Assembly (NCBI GenBank): GCA_024639785.1
Contig: JAHEGI010000002.1
Span: 24,510 to 88,509 of the forward strand
Origin: Cryomorphaceae bacterium
GTDB taxonomy: Bacteria > Bacteroidota > Bacteroidia > Flavobacteriales > Schleiferiaceae
Direction of reading: 5' to 3'
DNA: 64,000 nucleotides
Below are positions 43,784 through 52,966 of this stretch, one piece after another. A model generated the notes under the pieces. It was not told where the DNA came from. It made no database searches and saw nothing but the letters and a program-made list of their open reading frames with translations. A program made the translations under genes and the position numbers. Numbering within the stretch: position 1 is the stretch's first letter; the number at the start of each line of letters is the position of its first letter.

Positions 43784-43791
43784 CGAATTTA
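43784..43791 (-). promoter_or_regulatory. Putative -7 element of the lipoprotein-sprT-purK unit
   Basis: TAAATTCG matches five of six fixed positions and ends 7 nt before the ATG at 43776. It is 3 bp away from the oppositely oriented mlaE element. Confidence 0.45.
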
Positions 43792-43794
43792 GCG

Positions 43795-43802
43795 TATTTT
43801 CG
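43795..43802 (+). promoter_or_regulatory. Putative -7 element of mlaE-mlaF
   Basis: TATTTTCG matches five of six fixed positions and ends 4 nt before the ATG at 43807. Confidence 0.45.
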
Positions 43803-43806
43803 GGGC

Positions 43807-44553
43807 ATGATTTATCGCTTCTTGGAAGGCCTCGGCCAGTACTTCCTGTTTTTAGGCGAAGTGTTCCACAAACCGGAGCACTGGAAGGAGTATGGGAAGT
43901 CCTTCTTCCGAGAAATTGAGTTACTCGGCTTTTCGTCGATTGGCCTCGTAGCCTTCATCTCGGTCTTCATGGGGGCGGTTTTAACCATTCAGACGGCCAT
44001 TAACCTAAGCGATCCCTTCGTACCGGATAGCTACATTGCGATTGCAGTGCGTGAAGGCATCATCTTGGAATTTGCTCCCACCATTGTCAGCTTGATTTTG
44101 GCGGGTAAAGTGGGATCCAATATAGCTTCGACCCTAGGCACCATGCGAGTCACCGAGCAAATGGATGCCCTCCGAGTCATGGGAATCAATCCCGCATCCT
44201 ATTTAGTGCTGCCCAAAATTTTTGCGTGCTTGGTTTTCAATCCTATTCTGATCACCTTCTCCATGGCCCTAGGCCTCGTGGGGGGGTATTATGCCGGCGA
44301 TTTCTTGGGTCTCGTGAATACCGAGGTGTATTTGACGGGCTACTTTGACGATTTTGACCCCTTCTATGTGGTCTACAGTTTGACAAAAACCTTTGTTTTT
44401 GCCTTCATTATCGCCACCGTCAGTAGCTTCTTTGGCTACAATGTCCAAGGGGGTGCGGTAGAAGTGGGTAAGGCATCGACCAAATCGGTCGTGACCATGT
44501 CTTTCAGCATCATTCTGTTCAATTACATATTGACTAACCTCTTGCTTCAATGA
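43807..44553 (+). CDS. mlaE: MlaE-family ABC transporter permease
   Basis: A 248-residue inner-membrane permease of the phospholipid transport (Mla/YrbE) family. The N-terminal interface helix is followed by about five membrane helices. Conserved segments are FMGAVLTIQTAINL, TVGSNIASTLGTMRVTEQMDALRVMGINP and FGYNVQGGAVEVGKASTKSVV. With MlaF it moves lipids between inner and outer membrane. No mlaD substrate-binding gene follows here. It overlaps mlaF by 4 nt (ATGA). Confidence 0.92.
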   Translation: MIYRFLEGLGQYFLFLGEVFHKPEHWKEYGKSFFREIELLGFSSIGLVAFISVFMGAVLTIQTAINLSDPFVPDSYIAIAVREGIILEFAPTIVSLILAGKVGSNIASTLGTMRVTEQMDALRVMGINPASYLVLPKIFACLVFNPILITFSMALGLVGGYYAGDFLGLVNTEVYLTGYFDDFDPFYVVYSLTKTFVFAFIIATVSSFFGYNVQGGAVEVGKASTKSVVTMSFSIILFNYILTNLLLQ

Positions 44554-45314
44554 TTCGCGTAGAAGGATTGCACAAGTCATTTGGCGAGCAGCATGTCTTG
44601 CGTGGAATTGATGTGGACTTCTACGAAGGCCAGTGCAATTTGATTATTGGCTTAAGTGGCTCTGGAAAAACGGTGTTTCTCAAGTCCATTTTAGGGCTAC
44701 ACTTCGTAGATCAAGGAAGTATCTCATTTGACGGCAGAATTCTCGGCGAAATGGGCAAGAAAGAAATGAAGTCCCTGCGTCAAGAAATGGGGATGGTGTT
44801 TCAAGGATCGGCCCTGTTTAATTCTCTGAGTATCGAAGAAAATGTCCGTTTGCCACTGGATTTTTTCTCGGACATGACTTTGGAAGAAAAAGCAGAGCGG
44901 GTGCGCTTCTGCCTGGAACGGGTGCGCATTGAGGTGGATTCCTTTGGCAAAACACCGGCGGAACTTTCCGGAGGGATGCAAAAACGGGTAGCCATAGCGC
45001 GTGCCATCGTACTCAATCCAAAATATCTCTTTTGTGATGAGCCCAATTCAGGCCTCGATCCGGAAACTGCGATCGTCATCGACCAGCTCATTCACGAAAT
45101 CACGCACGAATTTGGCATGACCACCATCATCAATACCCACGACATGAACTCGGTCCTAGAGATAGGCGATCATGTGGTCTTGATGGAACAAGGCAAAAAA
45201 GCTTGGGAAGGGCGTATGGATGAAGTCCTGAATTCGGATGATACCTCCGTGGTAGACTATGTCTTCCGGAGCAATTTATTCAAGAAACTCCGCAGCGCAC
45301 TCCGAGAGAGTTAA
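44550..45314 (+). CDS. mlaF: MlaF-family ABC transporter ATP-binding protein
   Basis: A 254-residue cytoplasmic ATPase paired with MlaE. Walker A is GLSGSGKTV (about 36-44), the signature is LSGGMQKRVAIARAI, and Walker B is YLFCDEPNSGLDPE, with NTHDMNSVLEIGDHV as the switch region. The segment after Walker A with MGMVFQGSALFNSLSIEENV is typical of the Mla subgroup. The stop lies 4 nt from the convergent kmo gene. Confidence 0.93.
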   Translation: MIRVEGLHKSFGEQHVLRGIDVDFYEGQCNLIIGLSGSGKTVFLKSILGLHFVDQGSISFDGRILGEMGKKEMKSLRQEMGMVFQGSALFNSLSIEENVRLPLDFFSDMTLEEKAERVRFCLERVRIEVDSFGKTPAELSGGMQKRVAIARAIVLNPKYLFCDEPNSGLDPETAIVIDQLIHEITHEFGMTTIINTHDMNSVLEIGDHVVLMEQGKKAWEGRMDEVLNSDDTSVVDYVFRSNLFKKLRSALRES

Positions 45315-45318
45315 AACA

Positions 45319-46665
45319 TCAGCTCGGCAAATGCTGATCGAGCAAGGCGAGCATCTTTGCCATCACATCATCTTCTTGCCACCGTGCCTCTATCCCCGGA
45401 AGGGCCATGATTTGATCCATGATTCGATCTTGTCGCTGGCCAGCCGCTAAGGCGTCCGCATAGGGAATGTGCGAAAAAGTCACCTGAGAATATAGCGGCA
45501 TCCATTTTCCCGGATACAGGGCGCTAAACCGGGCTTCAATCTTCTTTTGGAGGAGAAACTCGGGCTGGGCAGTCAAGTCACGCATTTCCACAAAATTCCG
45601 CATGGCTAATTCGGCGATGGCATCTGCATGGGGCTTGCGTTTTTGGGCAAAGTGAGGGAAGGCCTGATCTAAATGGTCTCCAAATTCCTCTAAGCTTTCA
45701 TCGAGCCATTGGCAATCTTCAAAGCCTGAATTCATGCCCTGTCCATAAAAAGGTACGATGGCATGGGAGGCATCGCCAAATAGGAGGGTTTTGCCCCCTA
45801 CGTTCCAAGGGGAGCAACGAATGATGACGAGACTCGAAACGGGATTAGCTTCCCATTGGGCATCGAAGTCTGGCATCCAGTCTATGGCATCCCGAAATTG
45901 GGTTAAAAAGAAGCTGCGCGCTTCTGAAATGGATTGCAATGAGGCGAAGCTCTCTTCTCCTTCCATGGGAAAGAACAAGGTGCAAGTGAAACTTCCGTCA
46001 GGGTTGGGCAATGCGATCAGCATGTGCTTGCCGCGAGGCCAAATGTGTAGGGCTTCCCGCTCAAGTTGATGGCTTCCATCGGCTGCCGGTGGAATGTGTA
46101 ATTCTTTATACCCGTGATCGATGTACTCTTGTTCATAGTTGAAGCGATCTCGGCGTTGCATGCGGGACCGCACCTGGGAAAAAGCCCCGTCAGTGGCAAA
46201 GAGCGCCTCCCCATCGGACTGAAAGGTGCCTGATTCCGATTCGAAGGTCGCCTGGCCTGCTTCGACATCGGCTCCGACACACCGGTGTGCGAAATGCACA
46301 CGAACTTCGGGCTGCTGCTCTGCGGCTTCAACCAATAAACGATTCAATCCCCCGCGAGACACGGAATAAATCGCTTGATTTTCCTTTCCGTAGGGTTGAA
46401 AACTCAGGCTGCCATCCACCGCATGCATGACGCGTCGGTACATCGGTATGGCGGTCTTTTGGACTTCTTTTGCAATCCCCACTTTTTCTAAGGCGGCCCA
46501 TCCGCGATCGCTGAGGGCGAGGTTAATGGATCGCCCTTCAGCGAGGCCCGTTTTGCGCGGATCGGGCCGGCGTTCATAGACGTCAACCGAATAGCCGCGT
46601 TGGGCTAGATAGAGGGACCAAAGGGAGCCGACTAGTCCGGCGCCAACCACGGTAACTTTTTTCAT
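45319..46665 (-). CDS. kmo: Kynurenine 3-monooxygenase
   Basis: A 448-residue FAD/NADPH hydroxylase that turns kynurenine into 3-hydroxykynurenine. The N-terminal FAD motif is VVGAGLVGSLWSLYLAQRGYSVDVYERRPDPR, followed by GRSINLALSDRGWAAL, with the second FAD motif LLFGDASHAIVPFYGQGMNSGFEDC near 300. The C-terminal region has two weakly hydrophobic segments but no clear transmembrane helix. The ATGA overlap with kynU places both in one unit, for tryptophan degradation or de novo NAD synthesis from tryptophan. Confidence 0.96.
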   Translation of the reverse strand: MKKVTVVGAGLVGSLWSLYLAQRGYSVDVYERRPDPRKTGLAEGRSINLALSDRGWAALEKVGIAKEVQKTAIPMYRRVMHAVDGSLSFQPYGKENQAIYSVSRGGLNRLLVEAAEQQPEVRVHFAHRCVGADVEAGQATFESESGTFQSDGEALFATDGAFSQVRSRMQRRDRFNYEQEYIDHGYKELHIPPAADGSHQLEREALHIWPRGKHMLIALPNPDGSFTCTLFFPMEGEESFASLQSISEARSFFLTQFRDAIDWMPDFDAQWEANPVSSLVIIRCSPWNVGGKTLLFGDASHAIVPFYGQGMNSGFEDCQWLDESLEEFGDHLDQAFPHFAQKRKPHADAIAELAMRNFVEMRDLTAQPEFLLQKKIEARFSALYPGKWMPLYSQVTFSHIPYADALAAGQRQDRIMDQIMALPGIEARWQEDDVMAKMLALLDQHLPS

Positions 46666-47930
46666 GAGGCAAGCGTTAGGCGAAGAATCTGCTCCAAACG
46701 GGCCAGGTCTTCATAGCTAGAATACAATGGAATAAAGGCCATTCGGATCGTTCCTGGCTCCCGCCAATCGGCCACGACACCTTGCTTTACCAGCGCATCA
46801 AAAAAGTGCCGATCGCGCTGCAGAAATTTTACGGATACCTGGCAGCCGCGGGCAGCGTCATTCCGGGGAGTGAGGAGCTCCATGGGTTCGCCAAGTTCGG
46901 CAGACAAAGCCTCGAGCATCTCCATACACCGCAAACTCAAATCAAGGCCTTTCTTTCGGTGTGCATCCATGTCCACTTGATCAAATACATCCAAGGAGGC
47001 TCGTTGCGCTGCCATACTCAGCACGGGAGCATTACTCACCTGCCAAGCTTCCGCGGAAGGAATAGGGTCAAAGGTGGGCCCCATTTGGAAGCGGCTGGAT
47101 TTATTGTGCCCCCACCACCCGGCTAAGCGGGGTAAGGAAACCTCGTGATGCCGTTCATGGACAAACAGGCCCGCGGTTCCGCCGGGACCTGCATTGAGAT
47201 ATTTATAGGAGCACCAGGCCGCGAAATCAACCCCCCATTCGTGCAGCTTGAGGGGCACATTCCCCATGGCATGTGCGAGATCCCAGCCGACCACGATGCC
47301 ATGAGCCTGAGCCGCGCGTGTGATGCGCTCCATGTCATAAAGTCGCCCGGTGAAGTAGTTTACTCCGCCAATGAGGAGGGTAGCCACCCGGCTGCCATGG
47401 CGCTCAATTGCTTCCAGAATATCTTCATCGGTCGGTACACCATCTTCGGATTGGCCGTGAACTTCTATCAAATCGGCTTCACGGTAGCCATGCCATTCCA
47501 ACTGGGAAACCAGGGCGTAGCGGTCGCTGGGAAAAGCTTTGGCCTCACACAAAATGGCTGGACGCTCCGCATTGGGGCGGTAAAAAGATGCGAGTGCGGT
47601 ATGTAGATTGGCCGTAAGGCTCCCCATAGCCACTACTTCAGATGTTTTAGCACCGGCTAACCGGGCCAAGGAATCGGTCAAAAACTCATGGTAAGGCATC
47701 CACGGGCGCTGGGCGTGAAAATGTCCTTCAACTCCCAGGTTTTTCCAATCTTCTAATTCCTGAAGGATGGCCGCGCTTGTGCCTTTTGGTTGAAGGCCTA
47801 AAGAGTTGCCCGTCAAGTAAATAACTTCTTTACCATCCCAAACAGGAAGGTGGAAAAGCGCACGGAATTTGGCCAGGGAATCTTGGCGGTCCAGGTCACG
47901 TGCTTGATCGATATGGAAAAAGGCGTTCAT
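46662..47930 (-). CDS. kynU: Kynureninase
   Basis: A cytoplasmic PLP enzyme that cleaves 3-hydroxykynurenine to 3-hydroxyanthranilate and alanine. From the ATG at 47930 the 422 residues begin MNAFFHIDQARDLDRQDSLAKFR. YLTGNSLGLQPKG follows at about 37, and VGWDLAHAMGNVPLKLHEWGVDFAAWCSYKYLNAGPGG carries the PLP Lys in SYKYLN. The frame is open 38 codons further upstream, but that would overlap the divergent gcvP promoter region. It heads the kynU-kmo unit. Later steps (3-hydroxyanthranilate dioxygenase) are not in the window. Confidence 0.96.
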   Translation of the reverse strand: MNAFFHIDQARDLDRQDSLAKFRALFHLPVWDGKEVIYLTGNSLGLQPKGTSAAILQELEDWKNLGVEGHFHAQRPWMPYHEFLTDSLARLAGAKTSEVVAMGSLTANLHTALASFYRPNAERPAILCEAKAFPSDRYALVSQLEWHGYREADLIEVHGQSEDGVPTDEDILEAIERHGSRVATLLIGGVNYFTGRLYDMERITRAAQAHGIVVGWDLAHAMGNVPLKLHEWGVDFAAWCSYKYLNAGPGGTAGLFVHERHHEVSLPRLAGWWGHNKSSRFQMGPTFDPIPSAEAWQVSNAPVLSMAAQRASLDVFDQVDMDAHRKKGLDLSLRCMEMLEALSAELGEPMELLTPRNDAARGCQVSVKFLQRDRHFFDALVKQGVVADWREPGTIRMAFIPLYSSYEDLARLEQILRLTLAS

Positions 47931-47970
47931 AAACGAAAACTTCTGTGTGCAAGGTAGGTTATATGAGAAG

Positions 47971-47978
47971 TAATTTTG
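47971..47978 (+). promoter_or_regulatory. Putative -7 element of gcvP
   Basis: TAATTTTG is a perfect TAnnTTTG match, 27 nt before the ATG at 48006, in the 75 nt gap shared with kynU. No glycine riboswitch-like fold can fit in so short a leader. Confidence 0.5.
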
Positions 47979-48005
47979 TGCTCTCAATCTAACCCTCCTC
48001 ATGCT

Positions 48006-50861
48006 ATGATGGCAGAATTTGCAGGCCGCCACATCGGCCCACAATCCAAGGATTTATCTCACATGCTTCAAGCAATCGGAGTAGAATCAGTCGACGAGCT
48101 CGTGCACCAAACGGTGCCTCAAGCCATCCGCAATGAGTCGCCCTTAGACGTGGCACCGGCCATGACGGAAAGTGATTACCTGCGTCACGTGCATGCCTTA
48201 AGTCAAAAGAACCAGGTGTTTTCCACCTACATTGGCCAAGGGTATCATCCAGCGGCAACCCCAGCGGTGATTCAGCGCAACATTTTGGAGAATCCAGGTT
48301 GGTATACCGCCTACACGCCCTATCAGGCGGAAATTGCCCAGGGTCGCCTCGAAGCCCTGATCAACTTCCAGACCATGGTCATTGACCTCAGCGGGATGGA
48401 GATCGCCAATGCCTCCCTTTTGGACGAAGCTACCGCGGCCGCAGAAGCGATGAGTCTTTTGATGGCTGCCCGCAGTCGAGACCAACAGAAACGTGAAGCC
48501 AATAAGTTCTTTGTGGATCGTCAAGTATTTGCCCAAACACTGGCATTGCTTGAAACACGTGCCAATCCCATGGACATTGAATTGGTCATTGGCGACATGG
48601 AATCATTTAGCCCAAGTCCCGATTTCTTCGGAGCTCTTTGCCAATATCCCAATGCGGTCGGGCAAATTGAGTCGATTGGAGGCTTTATTGCGTCATGCCA
48701 AGCGGCAGAGATTCGTGTAGCGGTAGCTACCGATCTGTTGTCACTGACCTTGCTGAAGTCCCCAGGTGAATTTGGGGCAGATGTCGTTTTGGGTACGACC
48801 CAACGCTTTGGCATCCCCATGGGCTTTGGTGGCCCGCATGCAGCCTTTTTTGCTTCCAAAGAAGAGTACAAGCGCTTTATGCCGGGTCGAATCATTGGCC
48901 GTACCATTGACGTAGACGGCGGGCCGGCCTTGCGCATGGCCCTTCAAACTCGAGAGCAACACATCAAGCGCGATCGAGCGACATCCAATATTTGCACATC
49001 CCAAGTGCTCCTCGCCGTGATGGCCGGCATGTATGGGGTATACCATGGTCCAGACGGCCTCAAGCGCATTGCTACGGGGGTGCATCAGAAAGCCATGGGT
49101 TTGCACGCGGCGCTCAAAGCTTTGGGATATCGTCCGTTAAATAGCCACATTTTTGACACCCTGCACGTAGAAGCGGATTCTGCCTTAAAGGAGGCGGTTC
49201 GTCAGTCGACCGAAGCGGCTAAAATCAATGTCGGTTATTCCACAGAAGGCATTTTGATTTCCACCCACGAAGTCATGAATGCAGCCGATGCTCAAGCCCT
49301 TATCGATTGCTTGGCCGCAGCAAAATCATTGGCTACGGTGCCATTTGCCCTTGGCGAGTCATCCATTCCGAAGGAGCTGGAACGTGCAAGTGATTACATG
49401 ACCCATCCGGTGTTTTCTTCCTACCGCTCAGAAACTGAAATGATGCGGTACATCAAGAAGTTAGAGCGTCGGGATATCGCCCTGAACCATAGTATGATCC
49501 CTTTGGGTTCATGCACCATGAAACTCAACGCTGCGGCAGAAATGCTCCCGCTTAGCTGGCCGGCGTTTGGCCAAATTCACCCCTTTGCACCGCTGGATCA
49601 AGCGGCAGGGTACTTGGAAGTCATTCAATGCCTAGAGCGGGATCTCGCGGTCGTTACGGGCTTTGATGCCACCACACTTCAGCCTAACTCAGGCGCCCAA
49701 GGAGAGTACAGCGGGTTGCTTGTCATCCGCGCATACCATCATAGCCGGGGAGATTTCCATCGTAAGACAGCGTTGATTCCTTCCTCGGCCCATGGCACCA
49801 ATCCTGCTTCGGCCGTCATGGCTGGAATGGATGTTGTCGTCGTAGCCTGTGATGAAAAGGGCAACATCGATTTGAACGACCTCCGGGCTAAAGCCGAGCA
49901 ATATTCGGACACTTTGAGCTCCTTAATGATCACCTATCCGTCTACCCATGGCGTATTTGAGGCCGGCGTAAAAGAAGCCACGGCCATCATTCATACGCAC
50001 GGCGGACAAGTATATATGGATGGGGCCAACATGAATGCTCAAGTAGGTTTGACGTCTCCTGGGAATATCGGTGCGGACGTTTGCCACTTGAACCTCCACA
50101 AGACCTTCGCGATTCCACACGGCGGGGGTGGTCCTGGTGTGGGTCCGATATGCGTGAAAGCCCATTTGGCGCCATTCCTTCCAAGCCATCCCGTCCATGC
50201 CACCAGTGGTGCCCAAGGCATTGGGCCTGTTTCAGCCGCTCCGTACGGTTCGGCCCTAGTGCTTCTCATCAGCTATGGCTATATCAAAATGCTCGGTGCC
50301 AAAGGCCTAATGGACAGCACGAAATTTGCCATATTGAATGCCAATTACATCAAGAGTCGTCTTGAAAAGGACTTTCCAGTCCTCTACTCTGGCGAAAACG
50401 GCCGGTGTGCCCACGAGATGATTTTGGATTGCCGACCATTCAAACGGGATGGTGGAATTGAAGTTACAGATATCGCCAAGCGATTGATGGATTTCGGCTA
50501 CCATGCCCCGACCGTCTCATTCCCGGTCGCTGGTACGGTGATGGTAGAGCCCACCGAATCAGAGTCTTTGGCAGAATTAGATCGCTTCTGTGACGCCATG
50601 TTGGCGATCAAGTCCGAGATTGACCAGGTGATTTCTGGGGCCTTGCCACGAGAAAACAACCCCCTCAAGAATGCGCCACACACGTTGGCCTTGGTCGCAA
50701 ATGACACATGGGAAATGCCGTATTCACGCCAAATGGCCGCCTTTCCGCTTCCAGAATTAATGGAAAACAAGTTTTGGCCTGCGGTTCGTCGCGTGGATGA
50801 CGCTTATGGGGACAGAAACCTCGTTTGCACATGCGCTCCCATCGAAGCCTATTCTGCATAG
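48006..50861 (+). CDS. gcvP: Glycine dehydrogenase (decarboxylating), P protein
   Basis: The cytoplasmic PLP subunit of the glycine cleavage system, decarboxylating glycine and loading the aminomethyl group on the H protein. The start is the ATG at 48006 (a second ATG follows at once), giving 951 residues, the normal length of the fused P protein. The N-terminal half contains FAGRHIGPQ and YIGQGYHPAATPAVIQRNILENPGWYTAYTPYQ. The C-terminal half has NHSMIPLGSCTMKLNAAAEMLP and CHLNLHKTFAIPHGGGGPG, where the Lys of LHKTF binds PLP. gcvT and gcvH are not nearby. Confidence 0.96.
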   Translation: MMAEFAGRHIGPQSKDLSHMLQAIGVESVDELVHQTVPQAIRNESPLDVAPAMTESDYLRHVHALSQKNQVFSTYIGQGYHPAATPAVIQRNILENPGWYTAYTPYQAEIAQGRLEALINFQTMVIDLSGMEIANASLLDEATAAAEAMSLLMAARSRDQQKREANKFFVDRQVFAQTLALLETRANPMDIELVIGDMESFSPSPDFFGALCQYPNAVGQIESIGGFIASCQAAEIRVAVATDLLSLTLLKSPGEFGADVVLGTTQRFGIPMGFGGPHAAFFASKEEYKRFMPGRIIGRTIDVDGGPALRMALQTREQHIKRDRATSNICTSQVLLAVMAGMYGVYHGPDGLKRIATGVHQKAMGLHAALKALGYRPLNSHIFDTLHVEADSALKEAVRQSTEAAKINVGYSTEGILISTHEVMNAADAQALIDCLAAAKSLATVPFALGESSIPKELERASDYMTHPVFSSYRSETEMMRYIKKLERRDIALNHSMIPLGSCTMKLNAAAEMLPLSWPAFGQIHPFAPLDQAAGYLEVIQCLERDLAVVTGFDATTLQPNSGAQGEYSGLLVIRAYHHSRGDFHRKTALIPSSAHGTNPASAVMAGMDVVVVACDEKGNIDLNDLRAKAEQYSDTLSSLMITYPSTHGVFEAGVKEATAIIHTHGGQVYMDGANMNAQVGLTSPGNIGADVCHLNLHKTFAIPHGGGGPGVGPICVKAHLAPFLPSHPVHATSGAQGIGPVSAAPYGSALVLLISYGYIKMLGAKGLMDSTKFAILNANYIKSRLEKDFPVLYSGENGRCAHEMILDCRPFKRDGGIEVTDIAKRLMDFGYHAPTVSFPVAGTVMVEPTESESLAELDRFCDAMLAIKSEIDQVISGALPRENNPLKNAPHTLALVANDTWEMPYSRQMAAFPLPELMENKFWPAVRRVDDAYGDRNLVCTCAPIEAYSA

Positions 50862-50882
50862 GTTTTTTCGTCATTTCTATCG

Positions 50883-50890
50883 TAATATTG
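50883..50890 (+). promoter_or_regulatory. Putative -7 element of the T9SS-secreted protein gene
   Basis: TAATATTG matches five of six fixed positions of TAnnTTTG and ends 29 nt before the ATG at 50920, similar to the susC spacing. Confidence 0.4.
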
Positions 50891-50919
50891 AAACTTCACA
50901 ACAACAATCCATCTCAAGC

Positions 50920-52914
50920 ATGAAAAAACTTACGCTTTTCGCCGCATCGCTTGCCATCTCCGTGGCTGCCTTCGGTCAGAATGTGGAGCGTACGGCTCCG
51001 AACGTTCGCATGAACGAAGATGCGCCAGTGCGTCACCTCAACCCCGCTCAAGTAGCGGCTTTCTATGGTGCTGAAACTCCAGTTTGGTCTCAGGACTTCG
51101 CCAATGGTATCCCTACCACTTGGCTCAACTACGGCACGGCCAACGGGGCAACCGATCCAGATGCGAAGTGGGAATATCGCGGAACAGCGACCACCCCGAG
51201 CAATACGGTTGGTTCACGCGGAGCCTACATGTCTGCTCAGACACCTATTTCTTCGGCAACCGCATCCAATGGTTTTGTCGTGTTCGATTCCGACTTCTTG
51301 GACAACGCAGGGGTCGCAGGAAACTTCGGTAACGGTATCGCTGCGGCGCCTCACGTAGCCGAGTTGATCACCGACATGATTGACCTCTCTAGCTACGCGG
51401 TAGTTGATTTGATCTTCACGCAGTACTATCGTCGTTTTGCAGGCCCAGGAGGTTCTCAAGCAGTGCCTGCTACGTATGTAGATTTCTCTACAGACGGTGG
51501 CGCTACCTTCCCATATTCGGTAACCCTCAATAGCTCTATAGCTGTGAATAGCTCTACTGCAGCAAATGATGCCGTAGTAGTTCAAGCAGGTAGCTATGTA
51601 GGTGGTCAAGATTCTGTGAAGGTTCGTTTCCGTTTCGATGGCGATTACTACTTCTGGATTATTGATGATATTTCTATCGTAAACACCCCTCCTAACCGTT
51701 TGGCATTTACTGACTGGCAAGGAGCTCCTGCGCAGGACATCATCTTTGGCCCTGGTGCGTCAGGTTCTTCCAAAATGGGTATCCAAACCCTCAAGCAGGC
51801 TCGTGGCGTAACGTTTGATTGTAACGCCATCAACTCTGGAACCAATGCTCAAACCAACGTGAAGCTTCAAATGAAGATTTATGACGGCAGCACCTTGGTT
51901 CAGACAATCAACTCAGCAACCGTCAGCACACTGGCTGCTGGTGATACCGCAAACTATAACCAATTGAATACCTACTCTACCGCTTGGACTCCAACGGCCA
52001 ATGGTTCGTACAGTGTGGTTTATGGCTTGTTGTCTGACTCTATCTCCGTCTACTCAGACACTACATCCATGTTTGTGAACGACTCGTTGATGTCTATGGA
52101 CTTCAATAGTTGGGATAACAGCATCGGTGCTTCAACCAACGCTACGCAATGGGGTGATGGTGCACAAATGTGTAACCGCCATGATCTCGTTGACGACGAA
52201 ATGTTGTTTGCAGCCAAGGTGTACTTGAGCTCTTTAACTCAGTCTGGTGCCATTCTTGAATTGTCTGTGTATGATTCTTCTGCCTTCTTGGGCAACAATG
52301 GCGGATGGGATGCCAACAAATTGGTAGCCTATGGTCAGAAAGTGATCAGCGCTGCGGATACCGCACTTGGCTTTGTTCGTTTTGACTTTACCGACCCAAC
52401 CACCGGCCGTGGTGTGGATTTGGAGCAGTCTAAGGGTGCGTACTTCTACAACTTGACGATGTACAACAACCAAGGTGCTAACTACTTGGCTATCCGTAAC
52501 GACCAAACTTGGGCGAAAGCAGGCGGTAGCGGTTACATGTACTTGGCTGCCTTGGGTAGCTGGTACTCAGGATACTCTGGTTCTTTGAGCTTCAACAACC
52601 TTTGGGTTCGTGGTATCCACTGCCCTGCAACTTCTGCGGCTGCTTGTATGGGCATTGGCGTGGATGAGCAGGCTATCGACCAAATCGTTATGTCTCCAAA
52701 CCCTGCCTCTGAGTTCATCAATTTGGACTTCGGTTTGGCAGTAGGTGACTACAACGTTTCTGTCGTTGACTTGACTGGAAAAGTGATGAAGTCTGAGGTG
52801 GTTCGTGCAGATGCGAACGTATCTATCTTCATCGGTGACCTTAACGCGGGCATGTACATGGTGCGTGTTCAGAAAGGTGACGATGTCAAGACAATGAAGT
52901 TGTCTGTTCTTTAA
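50920..52914 (+). CDS. Secreted protein with C-terminal T9SS type A sorting domain
   Basis: 664 residues from the ATG at 50920, where a signal peptide ending SVAAFGQ begins (about 1-21). After a short N-terminal region there is a jelly-roll-like domain (about 45-260) with SQDFANGIPTTWLNYGT and FWIIDDISIV, resembling adhesion/MAM-type domains. Beta-rich regions follow. The last about 80 residues are a T9SS sorting domain: SPNPASEFINLDF, VSVVDLTGKVM and LNAGMYMVRVQ. It is exported through the T9SS and anchored on the surface or released. Codon use is strongly biased like the susC-susD pair. The specific role (adhesin or binding protein) is inference. Confidence 0.88.
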   Translation: MKKLTLFAASLAISVAAFGQNVERTAPNVRMNEDAPVRHLNPAQVAAFYGAETPVWSQDFANGIPTTWLNYGTANGATDPDAKWEYRGTATTPSNTVGSRGAYMSAQTPISSATASNGFVVFDSDFLDNAGVAGNFGNGIAAAPHVAELITDMIDLSSYAVVDLIFTQYYRRFAGPGGSQAVPATYVDFSTDGGATFPYSVTLNSSIAVNSSTAANDAVVVQAGSYVGGQDSVKVRFRFDGDYYFWIIDDISIVNTPPNRLAFTDWQGAPAQDIIFGPGASGSSKMGIQTLKQARGVTFDCNAINSGTNAQTNVKLQMKIYDGSTLVQTINSATVSTLAAGDTANYNQLNTYSTAWTPTANGSYSVVYGLLSDSISVYSDTTSMFVNDSLMSMDFNSWDNSIGASTNATQWGDGAQMCNRHDLVDDEMLFAAKVYLSSLTQSGAILELSVYDSSAFLGNNGGWDANKLVAYGQKVISAADTALGFVRFDFTDPTTGRGVDLEQSKGAYFYNLTMYNNQGANYLAIRNDQTWAKAGGSGYMYLAALGSWYSGYSGSLSFNNLWVRGIHCPATSAAACMGIGVDEQAIDQIVMSPNPASEFINLDFGLAVGDYNVSVVDLTGKVMKSEVVRADANVSIFIGDLNAGMYMVRVQKGDDVKTMKLSVL

Positions 52915-52936
52915 TTGACAGATAGCCTAAACGCGA

Positions 52937-52966
52937 AAGCGGCCCGGAAACGGGCCGCTTTTTTTT
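52937..52966 (+). terminator. Intrinsic terminator
   Basis: A 10 bp perfect stem AAGCGGCCCG / CGGGCCGCTT (52937-52946 with 52951-52960) is closed by a GAAA tetraloop and runs into T8 (52959-52966). It is 22 nt after the T9SS gene stop. The minus-strand nth gene ends at 52965, so it may serve both directions. Confidence 0.95.

Noticed and set aside
47976..48005. TTG start for gcvP at 47976
   Set aside because: It overlaps the TAATTTTG promoter element, and two ATG codons at 48006 and 48009 fit the usual P-protein N-terminus.
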